64,000 nt of DNA from the NCBI GenBank assembly GCA_963806145.1, contig CAWDXD010000005.1, forward strand, positions 1 to 64,000. Direction: 5' to 3'. The number at the start of each line of letters is the position of its first letter. Position 1 is the stretch's first letter. Below, one piece after another: positions 19,292 through 27,182 of this stretch. The notes under the pieces were generated by a model. The model saw only the letters and a list, made by a program, of their open reading frames with translations. It had not been told where the DNA came from and searched no databases. Source of the stretch: DASXKD01 sp963806145. GTDB lineage: Bacteria; Actinomycetota; Actinomycetes; Streptosporangiales; Streptosporangiaceae. A program made the position numbers and the translations under genes.

Positions 19292-20287
19292 ATGCCGGAG
19301 GATCACCGGCCTGTCGTCCCTGGCGTCCCGCGATCGCCGATTGAGCCCCCGGCAGGTGTGGCACCCACTGACGCCGGTGCCGTACGGGACGAGGTCCCAT
19401 CACCCGGTCATACTTCTGGGCGGATTCGCCGATTTGCCGATCATGCGCGCCAGTGGCAGACCTCGGAGCGCATCTGGCTAGAAGAGGAAATACAGACTCG
19501 CCGCCAGAGATCAGGCATGGTGGACGCCGGGTTCCAGGTTCAGGAACTGGACGCCGGTGTGGGAGGCGGCATCCTCGCAGGGGCGCTCGCCTTCAGGCTG
19601 TTTCTGTTCATGGTGCCCTTCGTGTACGTGGTCTTCACGATTCTGGGTGTTTCATCCCGTACAGCGGGCCAGGACCCGGGGCAGCTGGCGAGGGACATCG
19701 GAATCACCGGAGTCATCGCGAGCGCCGTGGTAAGGGTGCAGGACCAAAGTGCATGGACCCAGGCCGTCCTTGTCCTGGGGGCGGCAGTGGCGCTGCTCAT
19801 CTCGGCCGGCAGCCTGATGAAGGCCCTCTACGTCGTGCACTGGCTGGTCTGGCGGGTGCGCAGGGTGACACCCGCAGGACTTGTCCCGAGGCTGGCCCTG
19901 ATCGGTATCACCCTCCTCGCGGCGGCTCTGGGCGTCGCCGTCAACCACTTGCGCAACTCCCTGGGCATCACCGGAGCCATCCTCGCCATCCTCGTGATCA
20001 CCACATTCTCCTTCGGCTTGTGGTGGTGGGTGTCATGGCAACTGCCCCATGCGCGCGTGCCAGTACTCGCCCTCGCCCCCGGGGCACTGCTCGCGGCGAT
20101 CGGGGCGGACGTGCTCCATGCGCTCACGACATACTGGATCGGCTACCTGGTGGCGAGGAAGACCAACACATACGGAGCGGTGGGCATTGCACTGGCCGTG
20201 CTGCTCTGGGTCTACATCCTCGGCCGGATCATCGTGGGATCGGCTGGGCTCAACGCCGCCCTGTGGTATCGCCGCGAGAACCGCTAG
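19292..20287 (+). CDS. YihY/virulence factor BrkB family membrane protein
   Basis: A 331-residue protein with a charged N-terminal region of about 95 residues and then six hydrophobic helices. Family-like stretches include GILAGALAFRLFLFMVPF at the first helix and NTYGAVGIALAVLLWVYILG near the end. Members are inner-membrane proteins of unsettled function, once misnamed RNase BN. The ATG at 19292 gives the full family length. It ends 64 bases before the dodecin gene, which is on the opposite strand. Confidence 0.88.
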   Translation: MPEDHRPVVPGVPRSPIEPPAGVAPTDAGAVRDEVPSPGHTSGRIRRFADHARQWQTSERIWLEEEIQTRRQRSGMVDAGFQVQELDAGVGGGILAGALAFRLFLFMVPFVYVVFTILGVSSRTAGQDPGQLARDIGITGVIASAVVRVQDQSAWTQAVLVLGAAVALLISAGSLMKALYVVHWLVWRVRRVTPAGLVPRLALIGITLLAAALGVAVNHLRNSLGITGAILAILVITTFSFGLWWWVSWQLPHARVPVLALAPGALLAAIGADVLHALTTYWIGYLVARKTNTYGAVGIALAVLLWVYILGRIIVGSAGLNAALWYRRENR

Positions 20288-20351
20288 GCCGGGCCGCTTC
20301 CGGGCCTTTGATATCTGTGGGTATCCCGCGCTGCGGGTGCCGCCTCGGGGG

Positions 20352-20561
20352 TCAGCGATCGTTTTCGTATTTGAACGAGAGCTGAAGCTTGGTCCGGTAG
20401 GTGATCGCGCCGGCTTCGTCCAGGTGAATGTCCTGCTTGACGACCTCAGCCACCCGAAGATCGCGGATTGTCCCGGCCGCGGTCCTGATCGCCTCCGCGG
20501 CCGCGTCTTCCCATGACGTGCTGCTTGTCCCGATGATCTCGGTCACCCGGTACACACTCAT
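20352..20561 (-). CDS. Dodecin (flavin-binding small protein)
   Basis: A 69-residue dodecin. It starts MSVYRVTEIIGTSSTSWEDA and ends LQLSFKYENDR, matching the beta-alpha-beta-beta family that assembles as hollow dodecamers storing FMN or riboflavin. The ATG at 20561 is chosen because AAAGGAG lies seven bases upstream; the longer in-frame start at 20633 has no such site and adds unrelated residues. The expected length is about 65-70 residues. It is probably a free-standing gene that limits flavin-driven photochemistry or stores cofactor. Confidence 0.93.
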   Translation of the reverse strand: MSVYRVTEIIGTSSTSWEDAAAEAIRTAAGTIRDLRVAEVVKQDIHLDEAGAITYRTKLQLSFKYENDR

Positions 20562-20669
20562 GCCGCTCTCCTTTGAGGACTTGCGACCCAGTCTGGGCCG
20601 CTGCGGCCAGCCTGTCATAAACCGCCCTGCCAATCGCCGACGGCCCGCCGGTGCCCCAGTAGTGGCGGT

Positions 20670-21368
20670 TCAGTCGGCGGCCAGAAGCGGAGCCCGCTGC
20701 GCGCGGCTGGGGATCGACCTGGTGAGGGCGTCGAGGATGACGCTGAGCCCGATCTCGAACTCGCTGCCGAAGTCGTACCCGGGCCGCATGATGTGCTCGG
20801 TCACCATCTCGGCCAGGTGGGGATACTCGCCGGCGAGGTGCCGCATGAACGCGTCGGTAGCCTCGGTGACGGTCTCCGGGTTGAACGGCAGAGATGCCTC
20901 CTGGAGGGCGAATCCGTAGATGTAGCTGTCGAGCAGGGCGTAGGCGTGGGCGGTCATTTCCACCGAGAAGCCCGCGGCGCGCAGGGTTCCGAGGGTGGCG
21001 TCGTGGTGGCGCAGCGTCGCGGGGCCTGGGTTGGCCCGCGACTCCATGAGCCCGATCGCCCAGGGGTGGCGCCGCAGCGCCCGGCGGGCCGAGACCGCCC
21101 GGCGGCGCATCTGCGACTTCCAGTCGCCGTCCGGCGAGGGCAGGTCGATCTCGCTGAAGACCAGATCGACGATGCCGTCAAGGATCTCGTCCTTGCCGGC
21201 GACGTAGTGATACAGCGACATCGGCTTGACGGCGAGCTCGCGGGCCAGTGAGCGTATCGTCAGCGCCCCGATTCCTCCCGCGTCGGCGACAGCGACGGCA
21301 CCGCGCAGCACCCGTTCCCGGCTGAGCCGAGCCCGTTCTCCCCGGCTCTGGCCCTCTGGCTCCGGCAT
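20670..21368 (-). CDS. TetR-family transcriptional regulator
   Basis: 232 residues. The N-terminal helix-turn-helix is typical (LTIRSLARELAVKPMSLYHYVAGKDEIL), here quoted in two parts: LTIRSLARELAVKP and MSLYHYVAGKDEIL. The C-terminal part with RHPWAIGLMESR and LDSYIYGFALQE looks like the TetR_C_1 class. The ATG at 21368 is favoured, with GGGAG just upstream. It is divergent from the MDR oxidoreductase at 21480, with two palindromes of identical core in the gap, so it probably represses both genes. The inducer is unknown. Confidence 0.92.
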   Translation of the reverse strand: MPEPEGQSRGERARLSRERVLRGAVAVADAGGIGALTIRSLARELAVKPMSLYHYVAGKDEILDGIVDLVFSEIDLPSPDGDWKSQMRRRAVSARRALRRHPWAIGLMESRANPGPATLRHHDATLGTLRAAGFSVEMTAHAYALLDSYIYGFALQEASLPFNPETVTEATDAFMRHLAGEYPHLAEMVTEHIMRPGYDFGSEFEIGLSVILDALTRSIPSRAQRAPLLAAD

Positions 21369-21390
21369 GTCGCTCCCGCCTGTAGCACTT

Positions 21391-21440
21391 TCGTACTTAG
21401 TACTGTAGCGTGCCTTACTATACGCCGTACTAAGTACGGC
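21391..21440. promoter_or_regulatory. Two palindromic operators between tetR and the MDR gene
   Basis: Two sites share the core GTACTNAGTAC: CGTACTTAGTACTG around 21393-21406 and CCGTACTAAGTACGG at 21425-21439. The second has perfect seven-base arms around one central base. The centres are about 33 bases apart, close to three helical turns, and a TACTATA stretch suitable as a -10 element lies between them. This is the usual layout for a TetR repressor acting on a divergent pair. Confidence 0.8.
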
Positions 21441-21479
21441 ATCAGTCGGCCGTGTCGCAGCGGTCCGGGAGGAAGCGTC

Positions 21480-22514
21480 ATGACACCTGAACGGCAGCGC
21501 ACGGCCATCAGCGGCGAGGCGCCCCCGCCGGTGACGGCAGCAAGCACGATGGATGCGATCGTTCAGGATGGGTACGGCAGCGCCGACGTCCTGAGCCTGG
21601 CGCGGATCGCCCGGCCCGCGCCCGGACCCAGCGAGGTCCTCCTGCACGTGCACGCGGCGGGCCTGGACCGGGGCCAGTGGCATCTGATGACGGGCCAGCC
21701 CTACCTACTGCGCCCGGTTACCGGTTTCCGCGGGCCGAGGAACCCGGTAATGGGACTCGATGTGGCCGGCACGGTCGTCGCGGCCGGCTCGGCGGTGACC
21801 CGGTTTTCCGTAGGTGATGAGGTGTTCGGCTTCGGCCGGGGCACCTTCGCCGAATACGCCGTGGCCCGCGAGGACAAGCTCGCCCGCAAACCGGCCAATG
21901 CCAGCTTCGAGCAGGCCGCGGTGGTGCCGGTGTCCGCGGTCACCGCCCTGCTGGCCCTGACCGACGCCGGCCACGTCCAGCAGGGGCAGAAAGTGCTGAT
22001 CACCGGCGCATCCGGCGGCGTCGGAAGCTTCGCCGTGCAACTGGCCAGGGCGTTCGGGGCGGAGGTCACCGGCGTGTGCAGCACCGCGAAAACCGGCCTG
22101 GTGCGGTCCCTGGGCGCCGCCCACGTCATCGACTACACCCAAGACGACTTCGCTGACAGCGGGCACCGCTACGACCTGATCATCGACATCGCGGGAAGCC
22201 CCAGCCTGTCCCGGCTGCGCAGCGCGCTCACCCCCGCCGGGAGCGCCGTCCTCACCGGCGGCGAAGACGGCGGCAACTGGACCGGCATGGGCCGGCAGTT
22301 CCGGGCCCTGGCCCTGTCTCCGTTCCTGCGCCAGCGGCTGACCATGCTCACCCCCCGCCAGCGCTCGGCCGACCTCGAGCGGCTCACCCCCCTTATCGAG
22401 GCAGGCACGGTAACCCCGAGCATCGGCGCGACCTTCCCGCTGGACCAGGTTCCCGAAGCCATGCGCCACCTCGAATCCGGAAAAGCACGGGGCAAGGTCG
22501 CCATCACCATCTGA
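21480..22514 (+). CDS. Zinc-independent MDR oxidoreductase (quinone-reductase type)
   Basis: A 344-residue medium-chain dehydrogenase/reductase. The cofactor loop is VLITGASGGVGSFAVQLA, followed by GAEVTGVCSTAKT, typical of the NADPH-using quinone oxidoreductase branch; the structural zinc cysteines are absent. Substrate-side sequences include ITGRPAG-type spacing (GLDVAGTVVAAG). The ATG at 21480 follows GGGAGGAAG. It is divergent from the TetR gene and shares its two operators, so it probably responds to an electrophile or aldehyde sensed by TetR. The substrate is unknown. Confidence 0.88.
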   Translation: MTPERQRTAISGEAPPPVTAASTMDAIVQDGYGSADVLSLARIARPAPGPSEVLLHVHAAGLDRGQWHLMTGQPYLLRPVTGFRGPRNPVMGLDVAGTVVAAGSAVTRFSVGDEVFGFGRGTFAEYAVAREDKLARKPANASFEQAAVVPVSAVTALLALTDAGHVQQGQKVLITGASGGVGSFAVQLARAFGAEVTGVCSTAKTGLVRSLGAAHVIDYTQDDFADSGHRYDLIIDIAGSPSLSRLRSALTPAGSAVLTGGEDGGNWTGMGRQFRALALSPFLRQRLTMLTPRQRSADLERLTPLIEAGTVTPSIGATFPLDQVPEAMRHLESGKARGKVAITI

Positions 22515-22579
22515 GCGGCTCCGGAAGCAAATACCTAGATAATCCGATGAAGTCGAACATAGTTTCGCATACTGATGTG

Positions 22580-22846
22580 ATGGCGGCGAAGCATACCCCG
22601 TGGGCGCCGCCGCTGGTGGAGATGGCCACCGGCATGGTGGGGCACCTGCTCGCCTGGGAACGGCACGAGCGGGACGGCTCCTGGTGGGCCTGGGTGTCCT
22701 GGGTCCAGGAATCGGGCGGACGGCACCATCACAAGGTGGTCCAGGTCCGCGCCGACAGCCTGCGGCCGCTGGAAGCACCCGAGGCCTACCAGGCCGTGCC
22801 GCGGCAACTCCGCGGCCTCGACGGGCAGATCCGCCGCATCGGCTGA
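22580..22846 (+). CDS. Small hypothetical protein
   Basis: About 88 residues with a Trp-rich centre (HLLAWERHERDGSWWAWVSW) and a C-terminal part VRADSLRPLEAPEAYQAVPR. An ATG at 22547 is also in frame, but the codons between 22547 and 22580 are AT-rich and unlike the rest, so I start at 22580. I do not recognise a family. Neither start has a clear ribosome site, so the message may be leaderless. It lies downstream of the MDR gene. Confidence 0.55.
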   Translation: MAAKHTPWAPPLVEMATGMVGHLLAWERHERDGSWWAWVSWVQESGGRHHHKVVQVRADSLRPLEAPEAYQAVPRQLRGLDGQIRRIG

Positions 22847-22858
22847 CGTCGCTCACCG

Positions 22859-22931
22859 GTCACAGCGCCGCAGTGGCAAGCTCTACGTCACCCGCGACGG
22901 CGGCCAGCGCTGGCAGCTCGTCACCCCATGA
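22859..22931 (+). pseudogene. Relic resembling a BNR/YCF48-type repeat tail
   Basis: A short frame reads RSGKLYVTRDGGQRWQLVTP and then stops at 22929-22931. The GxLYVTxDGGxxWxLV pattern is that of a beta-propeller BNR repeat. There is no start codon or upstream domain, so it looks like the cut end of a lost gene. It lies immediately before the ribosome site of the DUF302 gene. Confidence 0.4.
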
Positions 22932-22946
22932 TCAGGAGGCCAGGCA

Positions 22947-23351
22947 ATGACCGAGGACAGCACCGGGAACCAGGGCGAAATCGTCACCAAGCTGAGCCCG
23001 CGATCGGTACCCGACACCGTCGCCCGCCTGACCGGCTTGCTCACCGGCAAGGGATTGAAACTCTTCGCCATCATCGACCAGGGCGCCGAGGCCATCGCGG
23101 CCGGGCTGACCCTGCGGGAGACCGTGCTGGTGATCTTCGGCAACCCGGCGGCGGGGACGCTGGTGATGCAGGCGGCACCGCTGTCCGCATTGGACCTGCC
23201 GCTCAAGGTCCTGGTGTGGGCCGACGGGGCACAGACGAAGGTCACCTACGTCGCGCCCGCCGCGCTGGGTGCCCGGCATGCGCTCACCGCCGACCTGACC
23301 GCCAAGCTGGCCGGCATCGGCCCACTCACCGACGCGCTCGTCGCCGCGTGA
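22947..23351 (+). CDS. DUF302 domain protein
   Basis: 134 residues matching the DUF302 pattern throughout: an N-terminal VARLTGLLTGKGLKLFAIID, a central VLVIFGNPAAGTLVMQAAP and a following LDLPLKVLVWAD. DUF302 proteins are small cytosolic alpha/beta proteins of unsettled function, often found in stress or redox contexts. The ATG at 22947 has CAGGAGG upstream at good spacing. It is probably monocistronic; the next gene remains are on the other strand. Confidence 0.87.
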   Translation: MTEDSTGNQGEIVTKLSPRSVPDTVARLTGLLTGKGLKLFAIIDQGAEAIAAGLTLRETVLVIFGNPAAGTLVMQAAPLSALDLPLKVLVWADGAQTKVTYVAPAALGARHALTADLTAKLAGIGPLTDALVAA

Positions 23352-23427
23352 CCCGCGGCCGCGGAAGCGCCGCACGGCCATTTTCCGGCAGGTGCGCCCG
23401 CATCCGCTGACCCCGCGTGCGGCGCGG

Positions 23428-23643
23428 CTACCTGTCCGGATGGACCATGGTGTCGATCACGGCGGTGGTGGCCAGGATCAGCACGTCGTTTTCATCCGGG
23501 ACCACCTCGACCCCGTAGGTGTCCCGGACCCGGAACCACCGTTTGGAGACCTCGGCGATCTTGTCCCCGTCCCGCTCGATCGTGTACTCGTGGTCCACGA
23601 AGTTGCCCTGAGCATGCAGGTCCGGGCCGTCTTCGAGGTTGAC
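23428..23643 (-). pseudogene. Truncated LURP-one-related (YxjI-like) gene
   Basis: The last 70 or so residues of a LURP-one/YxjI-like protein remain: VNLEDGPDLHAQGNFVDHEY, IAEVSKRWFRVRDTYGVEV and ILATTAVIDTMVH. The family is normally about 160 residues, so the N-terminal half is missing. The upstream bases keep an open frame to 23841 but read as low-quality Arg/Ser/Gly-rich sequence. Family function is a tubby-like membrane or scaffold role, not settled. Confidence 0.65.
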
Positions 23644-23789
23644 CCACCCACCGCTTCTTTCTCCTGCCCAGCAATGCCGTGACCCCGATCCGCCGCCCCT
23701 GGGGAGCCGCTTCGTTCCGGCCGATGGCACCCGGTGCTGACCAGGGCGGGAGCGGCCCGCATCACCCTGGCTGGGCGAAAACCACACGG

Positions 23790-23814
23790 TAGGAGTTCGC
23801 CAGAAACTCCTACG
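23790..23814. terminator. Hairpin with nine-base stem upstream of the LysM gene
   Basis: GTAGGAGTT at 23790-23798 pairs with AACTCCTAC at 23806-23814 around a seven-base loop. No U-run follows. It lies between the truncated LURP gene and the LysM gene, about 140 bases before the latter's start, so it could be a terminator or a 5' leader structure. Confidence 0.45.
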
Positions 23815-23955
23815 CGTCGGTAATTTCCGCCCTATGGTCACCTAAATGCGCCTCTGGGCCGGCACCCAGAGAAGCTGCCGATCATCTGGCAGGAGCCCCT
23901 GAACCTGGCCCAGCCGCGTCCTATTAGCGACCTGGAAGGTCAGGGATCCCACGAC

Positions 23956-24903
23956 ATGTCACGCCGCCCCGGCCAGCATGCCAAGACCACGTCTGGTTAC
24001 GACGCCCGTCACGCCAAGCCCGGCATGCCCGGCGCGGCCGCCCTCATCGGCACCGCCGCCAAGGCGGGCACGGCCTCGCTGGTGGCCGGCGCCGCCGGCT
24101 CAGCGCTCGCACTGTCGGGCACTGCCACCGCCGCCTCCGCTGCCACCGCGCCCAGCACCATCCCGGCCGGCCTGGTCAACGCGAAACCGACCAACGCCAG
24201 CCTGGCCAACGCCAGCCTGGCCAGGAACAGCGCCGCGGATCTCGCCGCGGCGAAGGCCGCCAAGCCCCGTGTCGTGGTTCGCCGGGCTCATCACCACCAC
24301 CCCGCCGTCCACTCGGCGGCTGCCCGCTCGACCTACATCGTGCGCTCCGGCGACAGCCTCTCCCGGATCAGCGCCAAGTTCTGCGGCACCGCGGCGGACT
24401 TCCCGTCCCTCGCCGCCGCCTCCGGGATAGCCAACCCCAACCTGATCTACCCCGGGCAGTCCATCACTCTCAACTGCCACGCGCCGGTCCCCGCCCCGGC
24501 GGCCCCCGCACACCTGACCTCCGCGCACCACCGCGCCCGCCACGCGAGCCACCACGCCGACCGGAATAATCACACCCGGCCCGCGGGCCGGCACACGGCC
24601 CCGGGCCGGCACGCCAGGCATTCGGAGGCCGGGCATTCGGGCCACGTCGGTACCGGTGGCATGGGCGCGTTCGAGGCCTGTGTCATCTCCCGCGAGTCCG
24701 GGGGGAACCCGCGAGCGGTGAATCCCTCCAGCGGCGCCGGCGGGCTGTTCCAGTTCCTGCCCTCCACCTGGGCTAGCCTGGGCTACGCCTCCGCCTACCC
24801 AGGCGGTGCGCAGACCGCGCCGGTCAGCGTGCAGGAGGCCGCGTTCGCCAAGCTGTACGCCGAGGCCGGCACCTCCCCTTGGGCGCCATACGACGGCTGC
24901 TGA
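23956..24903 (+). CDS. Secreted LysM and lytic-transglycosylase (Rpf-like) protein
   Basis: 315 residues. The N-terminus has a long Ala-rich hydrophobic region at about 35-62 that serves as a signal peptide. A LysM domain follows at about 126-173 (STYIVRSGDSLSRISAKFCG ... LIYPGQSITLNC), then a His/Arg-rich linker and a C-terminal lysozyme-like domain at about 235-315 with CVISRESGGNPRAVN (likely catalytic Glu) and GGLFQFLPSTWASLGY. It should bind and cut peptidoglycan outside the cell, as in resuscitation or growth factors. Two copies of a 15-base unit near 24190-24220 give the repeat NASLANASLA. The gene is followed by a clear hairpin. Confidence 0.9.
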   Translation: MSRRPGQHAKTTSGYDARHAKPGMPGAAALIGTAAKAGTASLVAGAAGSALALSGTATAASAATAPSTIPAGLVNAKPTNASLANASLARNSAADLAAAKAAKPRVVVRRAHHHHPAVHSAAARSTYIVRSGDSLSRISAKFCGTAADFPSLAAASGIANPNLIYPGQSITLNCHAPVPAPAAPAHLTSAHHRARHASHHADRNNHTRPAGRHTAPGRHARHSEAGHSGHVGTGGMGAFEACVISRESGGNPRAVNPSSGAGGLFQFLPSTWASLGYASAYPGGAQTAPVSVQEAAFAKLYAEAGTSPWAPYDGC

Positions 24904-24918
24904 GCCGCCGGATGAGTG

Positions 24919-24959
24919 GCGGCCGTCAGCAGACGTGCCGCCCGGCGGCTGACGGCCGC
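24919..24959 (+). terminator. Hairpin after the LysM gene
   Basis: GCGGCCGTCAGC at 24919-24930 pairs perfectly with GCTGACGGCCGC at 24948-24959, a 12-base GC-rich stem with a 17-base loop and no U-run. This is the usual look of actinomycete terminators. It starts 16 bases after the LysM stop. Confidence 0.7.
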
Positions 24960-25001
24960 TGTGACGTGCCGCCGGATGACCGGCGGAGGCCAGCGATCCT
25001 T

Positions 25002-25047
25002 GCTTAGGACGTGCCGCCGAAGTCGCTTAGGACGTGCCGCCGAAGTC
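25002..25047. repeat. Perfect 23-bp tandem duplication at the end of the hydrolase gene
   Basis: A 23-base unit beginning GCTTAGGACGTGCCGCC occurs twice without a gap, at 25002-25024 and 25025-25047. The second copy contains the stop codon and last codons of the isochorismatase-like gene; the first lies just beyond it. It looks like a recent replication-slippage event. Confidence 0.85.
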
Positions 25048-25587
25048 GACGTCCTTGGTCTCCACCGTCCCGGCCGTCTTGCCCGGTGCGGTCTGGTCGG
25101 TCCAGTACAGGTTGGTGTGCGCGATCACCTGGTCCGGCGGCGGTGCCCCCCATTCCGTCCGGTCCCCGGTCGTATGGGCGTCGCTGACCAGGGTCGCGTC
25201 GTAGCCCCTGGCGAACGCGCCGTGCAGCGTCGAGCGGATGCACGCGTCGGTCTCCGCGCCGACGACAATGAGCCGCCCGACCCCGAGGCCGGACAGCACG
25301 GCCTCCAGGTTGGTGTCCTCGAAGGAGTCGCCGTAGCTCTTCTCGACCAGCGGCTCGGCGCCGTCCGGGGCCAGCTCGGGGACGATCCGCCACTCATCAC
25401 TCCCCCGGGCAAGGCCCTCGTCGGAATGCTGGACCCAGACCACCGGGACCTGCTCCCGCCGGGCTTTACCGACAAGGCTGCCGACGTTCGCGACGACCAC
25501 GTCGCGATGGTGTGCCTCCGCGACGACGCCGTTCTGCACGTCGACGACGAGGAGCGCGGTGCCGGGCCGGTTCTCCAGTGTGGTCAT
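25027..25587 (-). CDS. Isochorismatase-family cysteine hydrolase
   Basis: 186 residues. The catalytic triad of the family is visible: Asp in LLVVDVQNGV, Lys in VEKSYGDSF and Cys in GAETDACIRST. This family includes nicotinamidases, isochorismatases and related amidases; the sequence does not show which. The ATG at 25587 follows AAGGGG. The gene end carries the tandem duplication described separately. It lies next to a broken pyrH paralogue. Confidence 0.9.
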   Translation of the reverse strand: MTTLENRPGTALLVVDVQNGVVAEAHHRDVVVANVGSLVGKARREQVPVVWVQHSDEGLARGSDEWRIVPELAPDGAEPLVEKSYGDSFEDTNLEAVLSGLGVGRLIVVGAETDACIRSTLHGAFARGYDATLVSDAHTTGDRTEWGAPPPDQVIAHTNLYWTDQTAPGKTAGTVETKDVDFGGTS

Positions 25588-25676
25588 GGCGTCCCCTTAC
25601 TCACCTGCGGTCACGTGCCTGCCACGGTAGCCCCGGCCACCGACAGCGGCCCGAGGCCCGAAGCCGCCGCGGGCGG

Positions 25677-26403
25677 CTACTTCCCGGCGCTGATCCGGGT
25701 GCCGGAGTCGGCGCCCTCGCAGATGCGCCGCATCACCCCGACGGCGGCGACGTCAAAGATGTGCATCGTGAGGGCTTGCTCGCTGGCCAGGACGAACGCG
25801 CTGGTATCCATCACCCGCACCCGGGCGGCCAGCGCCTCGTCATAGGTGAGGCGCGTGTAGCGCGTAGCGGCCGGGTTGACCCGCGGGTCGCTGTCGTAAA
25901 CGCCGTCCACCCCGTGCTTGGCGACCAGCAGGGCATCGGCGCCCAGTTCCAGCGCGCGCTGACGGCCGGATAGTCGGTGGTCAGGTACGGCTGCCCGATG
26001 CCGCCCCCCAGCAGCACGATCAGCCCGCGGTCGAGATGCCGGACGGCCCGGAGCCTGATAACGGCTCGGCCACGCTCTCCATCGGCATGGCGGTCATCAC
26101 CCGCACGTCGCCGCCGCCGCTGGCGGTGAGCACGCCGCGAAGCATCAGCGCGTTCATCACGGTGCCGAGCATTCCGATGTTGTCTGCCTCGGCCCGCCTG
26201 ATCCCCCAGCCCTCGGCCATCCGGCCACGGAAGTCGTTGCCGCCGCCCACGACCACGGCTATCTGCACACCGAGACCATGTACGGAGAGAATCTCCCGCG
26301 CCACGTGGGCCAGGCTGGCCGGGTCCACCCCGGTTCCCGCCGGCCCCGCCAGTGCCTCCCCGCTGAGCTTCAGGACCACCCTGCGGTACCGCACCTGAGA
26401 CAT
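25677..26403 (-). pseudogene. Broken uridylate kinase (PyrH) paralogue
   Basis: Three frames join to give an almost complete amino-acid-kinase-fold protein: VVLKLSGEALAGPAGTGVDP and VVVGGGNDFRGR in the first, IVLLGGGIGQPYLTTDYPAV in the second, and VDGVYDSDPRVNPAATRY with RVMDTSAFVLA in the third. One-base shifts are needed near 26057 and near 25965, each consistent with a single missing C. The normal housekeeping pyrH usually sits with tsf and frr, so this is probably an extra copy; that cannot be proved from the window. The start ATG is at 26403. Confidence 0.85.
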
Positions 26404-26412
26404 CGCGGCAGC

Positions 26413-26817
26413 TCAGGGTACGACGGGGGCGGGGAAGTCACGGGTCTGGTGGGCATCCGTCCCATGCGTGAGCCGGGCCGCCTGGCCGTCGGCAACGAGG
26501 CGCCGGTAGCCGTCCTGCCAGTCCGGCGCATCGGCGCTCGGTTGCTCCCAGTCGACGAACGTCGCCTCGTCGCACCAGTCGTCGATGCGGTCCATCGTGC
26601 CCAGGTGCGGTTCGCTGCCGACGAAGCTGTCCATCTCGGCGCGGCCCTGCCAGGCGGTACGGGTCCAGTAGGTGTTGTTCGCCTCGGCTAGCACGTCCGC
26701 GGCCAGGTTGCCCTTCGTGCCTTGAGCCTGCTCCACCACCGCTACGGCACTCGCGAAGAACTCCTCGAAGAACGCCGGATCTCTGAGCCGGAGCCTGGTA
26801 ACCACGATGAGCGGCAT
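26413..26817 (-). CDS. Probable antibiotic-biosynthesis-monooxygenase-fold protein
   Basis: 134 residues starting MPLIVVTRLRLRDPAFFEEF. The pattern of a beta strand, an amphipathic helix and TYWTRTAWQGRAEMDSFVGS resembles the ABM/DUF3291 ferredoxin-like group, whose members are small monooxygenases or heme-related proteins. The ATG at 26817 is chosen as the beginning of the recognisable fold; no ribosome site is obvious. It stops nine bases before the pyrH paralogue start, so the two may have been co-transcribed. Confidence 0.6.
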   Translation of the reverse strand: MPLIVVTRLRLRDPAFFEEFFASAVAVVEQAQGTKGNLAADVLAEANNTYWTRTAWQGRAEMDSFVGSEPHLGTMDRIDDWCDEATFVDWEQPSADAPDWQDGYRRLVADGQAARLTHGTDAHQTRDFPAPVVP

Positions 26818-26969
26818 CTGGCCCGCGAGCACCGCGGCAACCGGAACGCCTACACCAACGCCAAGGCCGGCTTCGTCGCCCGCGTGGTGAGCGCGGCCGG
26901 TACCGAACTCCCGGCCCGCGACCGCCTGCCCGAGTAACGCTCGTCGGCGGGGCCGCCTGGCGATCGAGG

Positions 26970-27182
26970 TCAGCCTGCCCCTGCCAGGACCGAGACCGAA
27001 CTGGAACTGTTGTTGGCAACGTAAACCATGTTGGTCTGCGGGTCGGCCGCCACGCCCTGCGGATGACGCCCGACTCCAACCCTCGCCGTCACCTTGCTGG
27101 TCCGCTCGTTGATCACCTTGAGGTTGTTGGCGTAGAAGTCGGCGGTATAGACGAAGCTGGTGCTCGGGTCGGTAGCGTCCAT
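26970..27182 (-). pseudogene. C-terminal piece of a YVTN-type beta-propeller protein
   Basis: A 70-codon frame from an ATG at 27182 holds two propeller repeats: SFVYTADFYANNLKVINERT and VAADPQTNMVYVANN, ending SVSVLAGAG. YVTN propellers need about 30 such strands, so this is a fragment. A second propeller piece with the same style lies at about 27964-28470, and MFS-type sequence separates them. Confidence 0.6.

Noticed and set aside
23815..23955. A c-di-AMP (ydaO) riboswitch before the LysM gene
   Set aside because: Such switches often precede wall-lytic genes in actinomycetes, but the conserved core sequences and pairing could not be found here.
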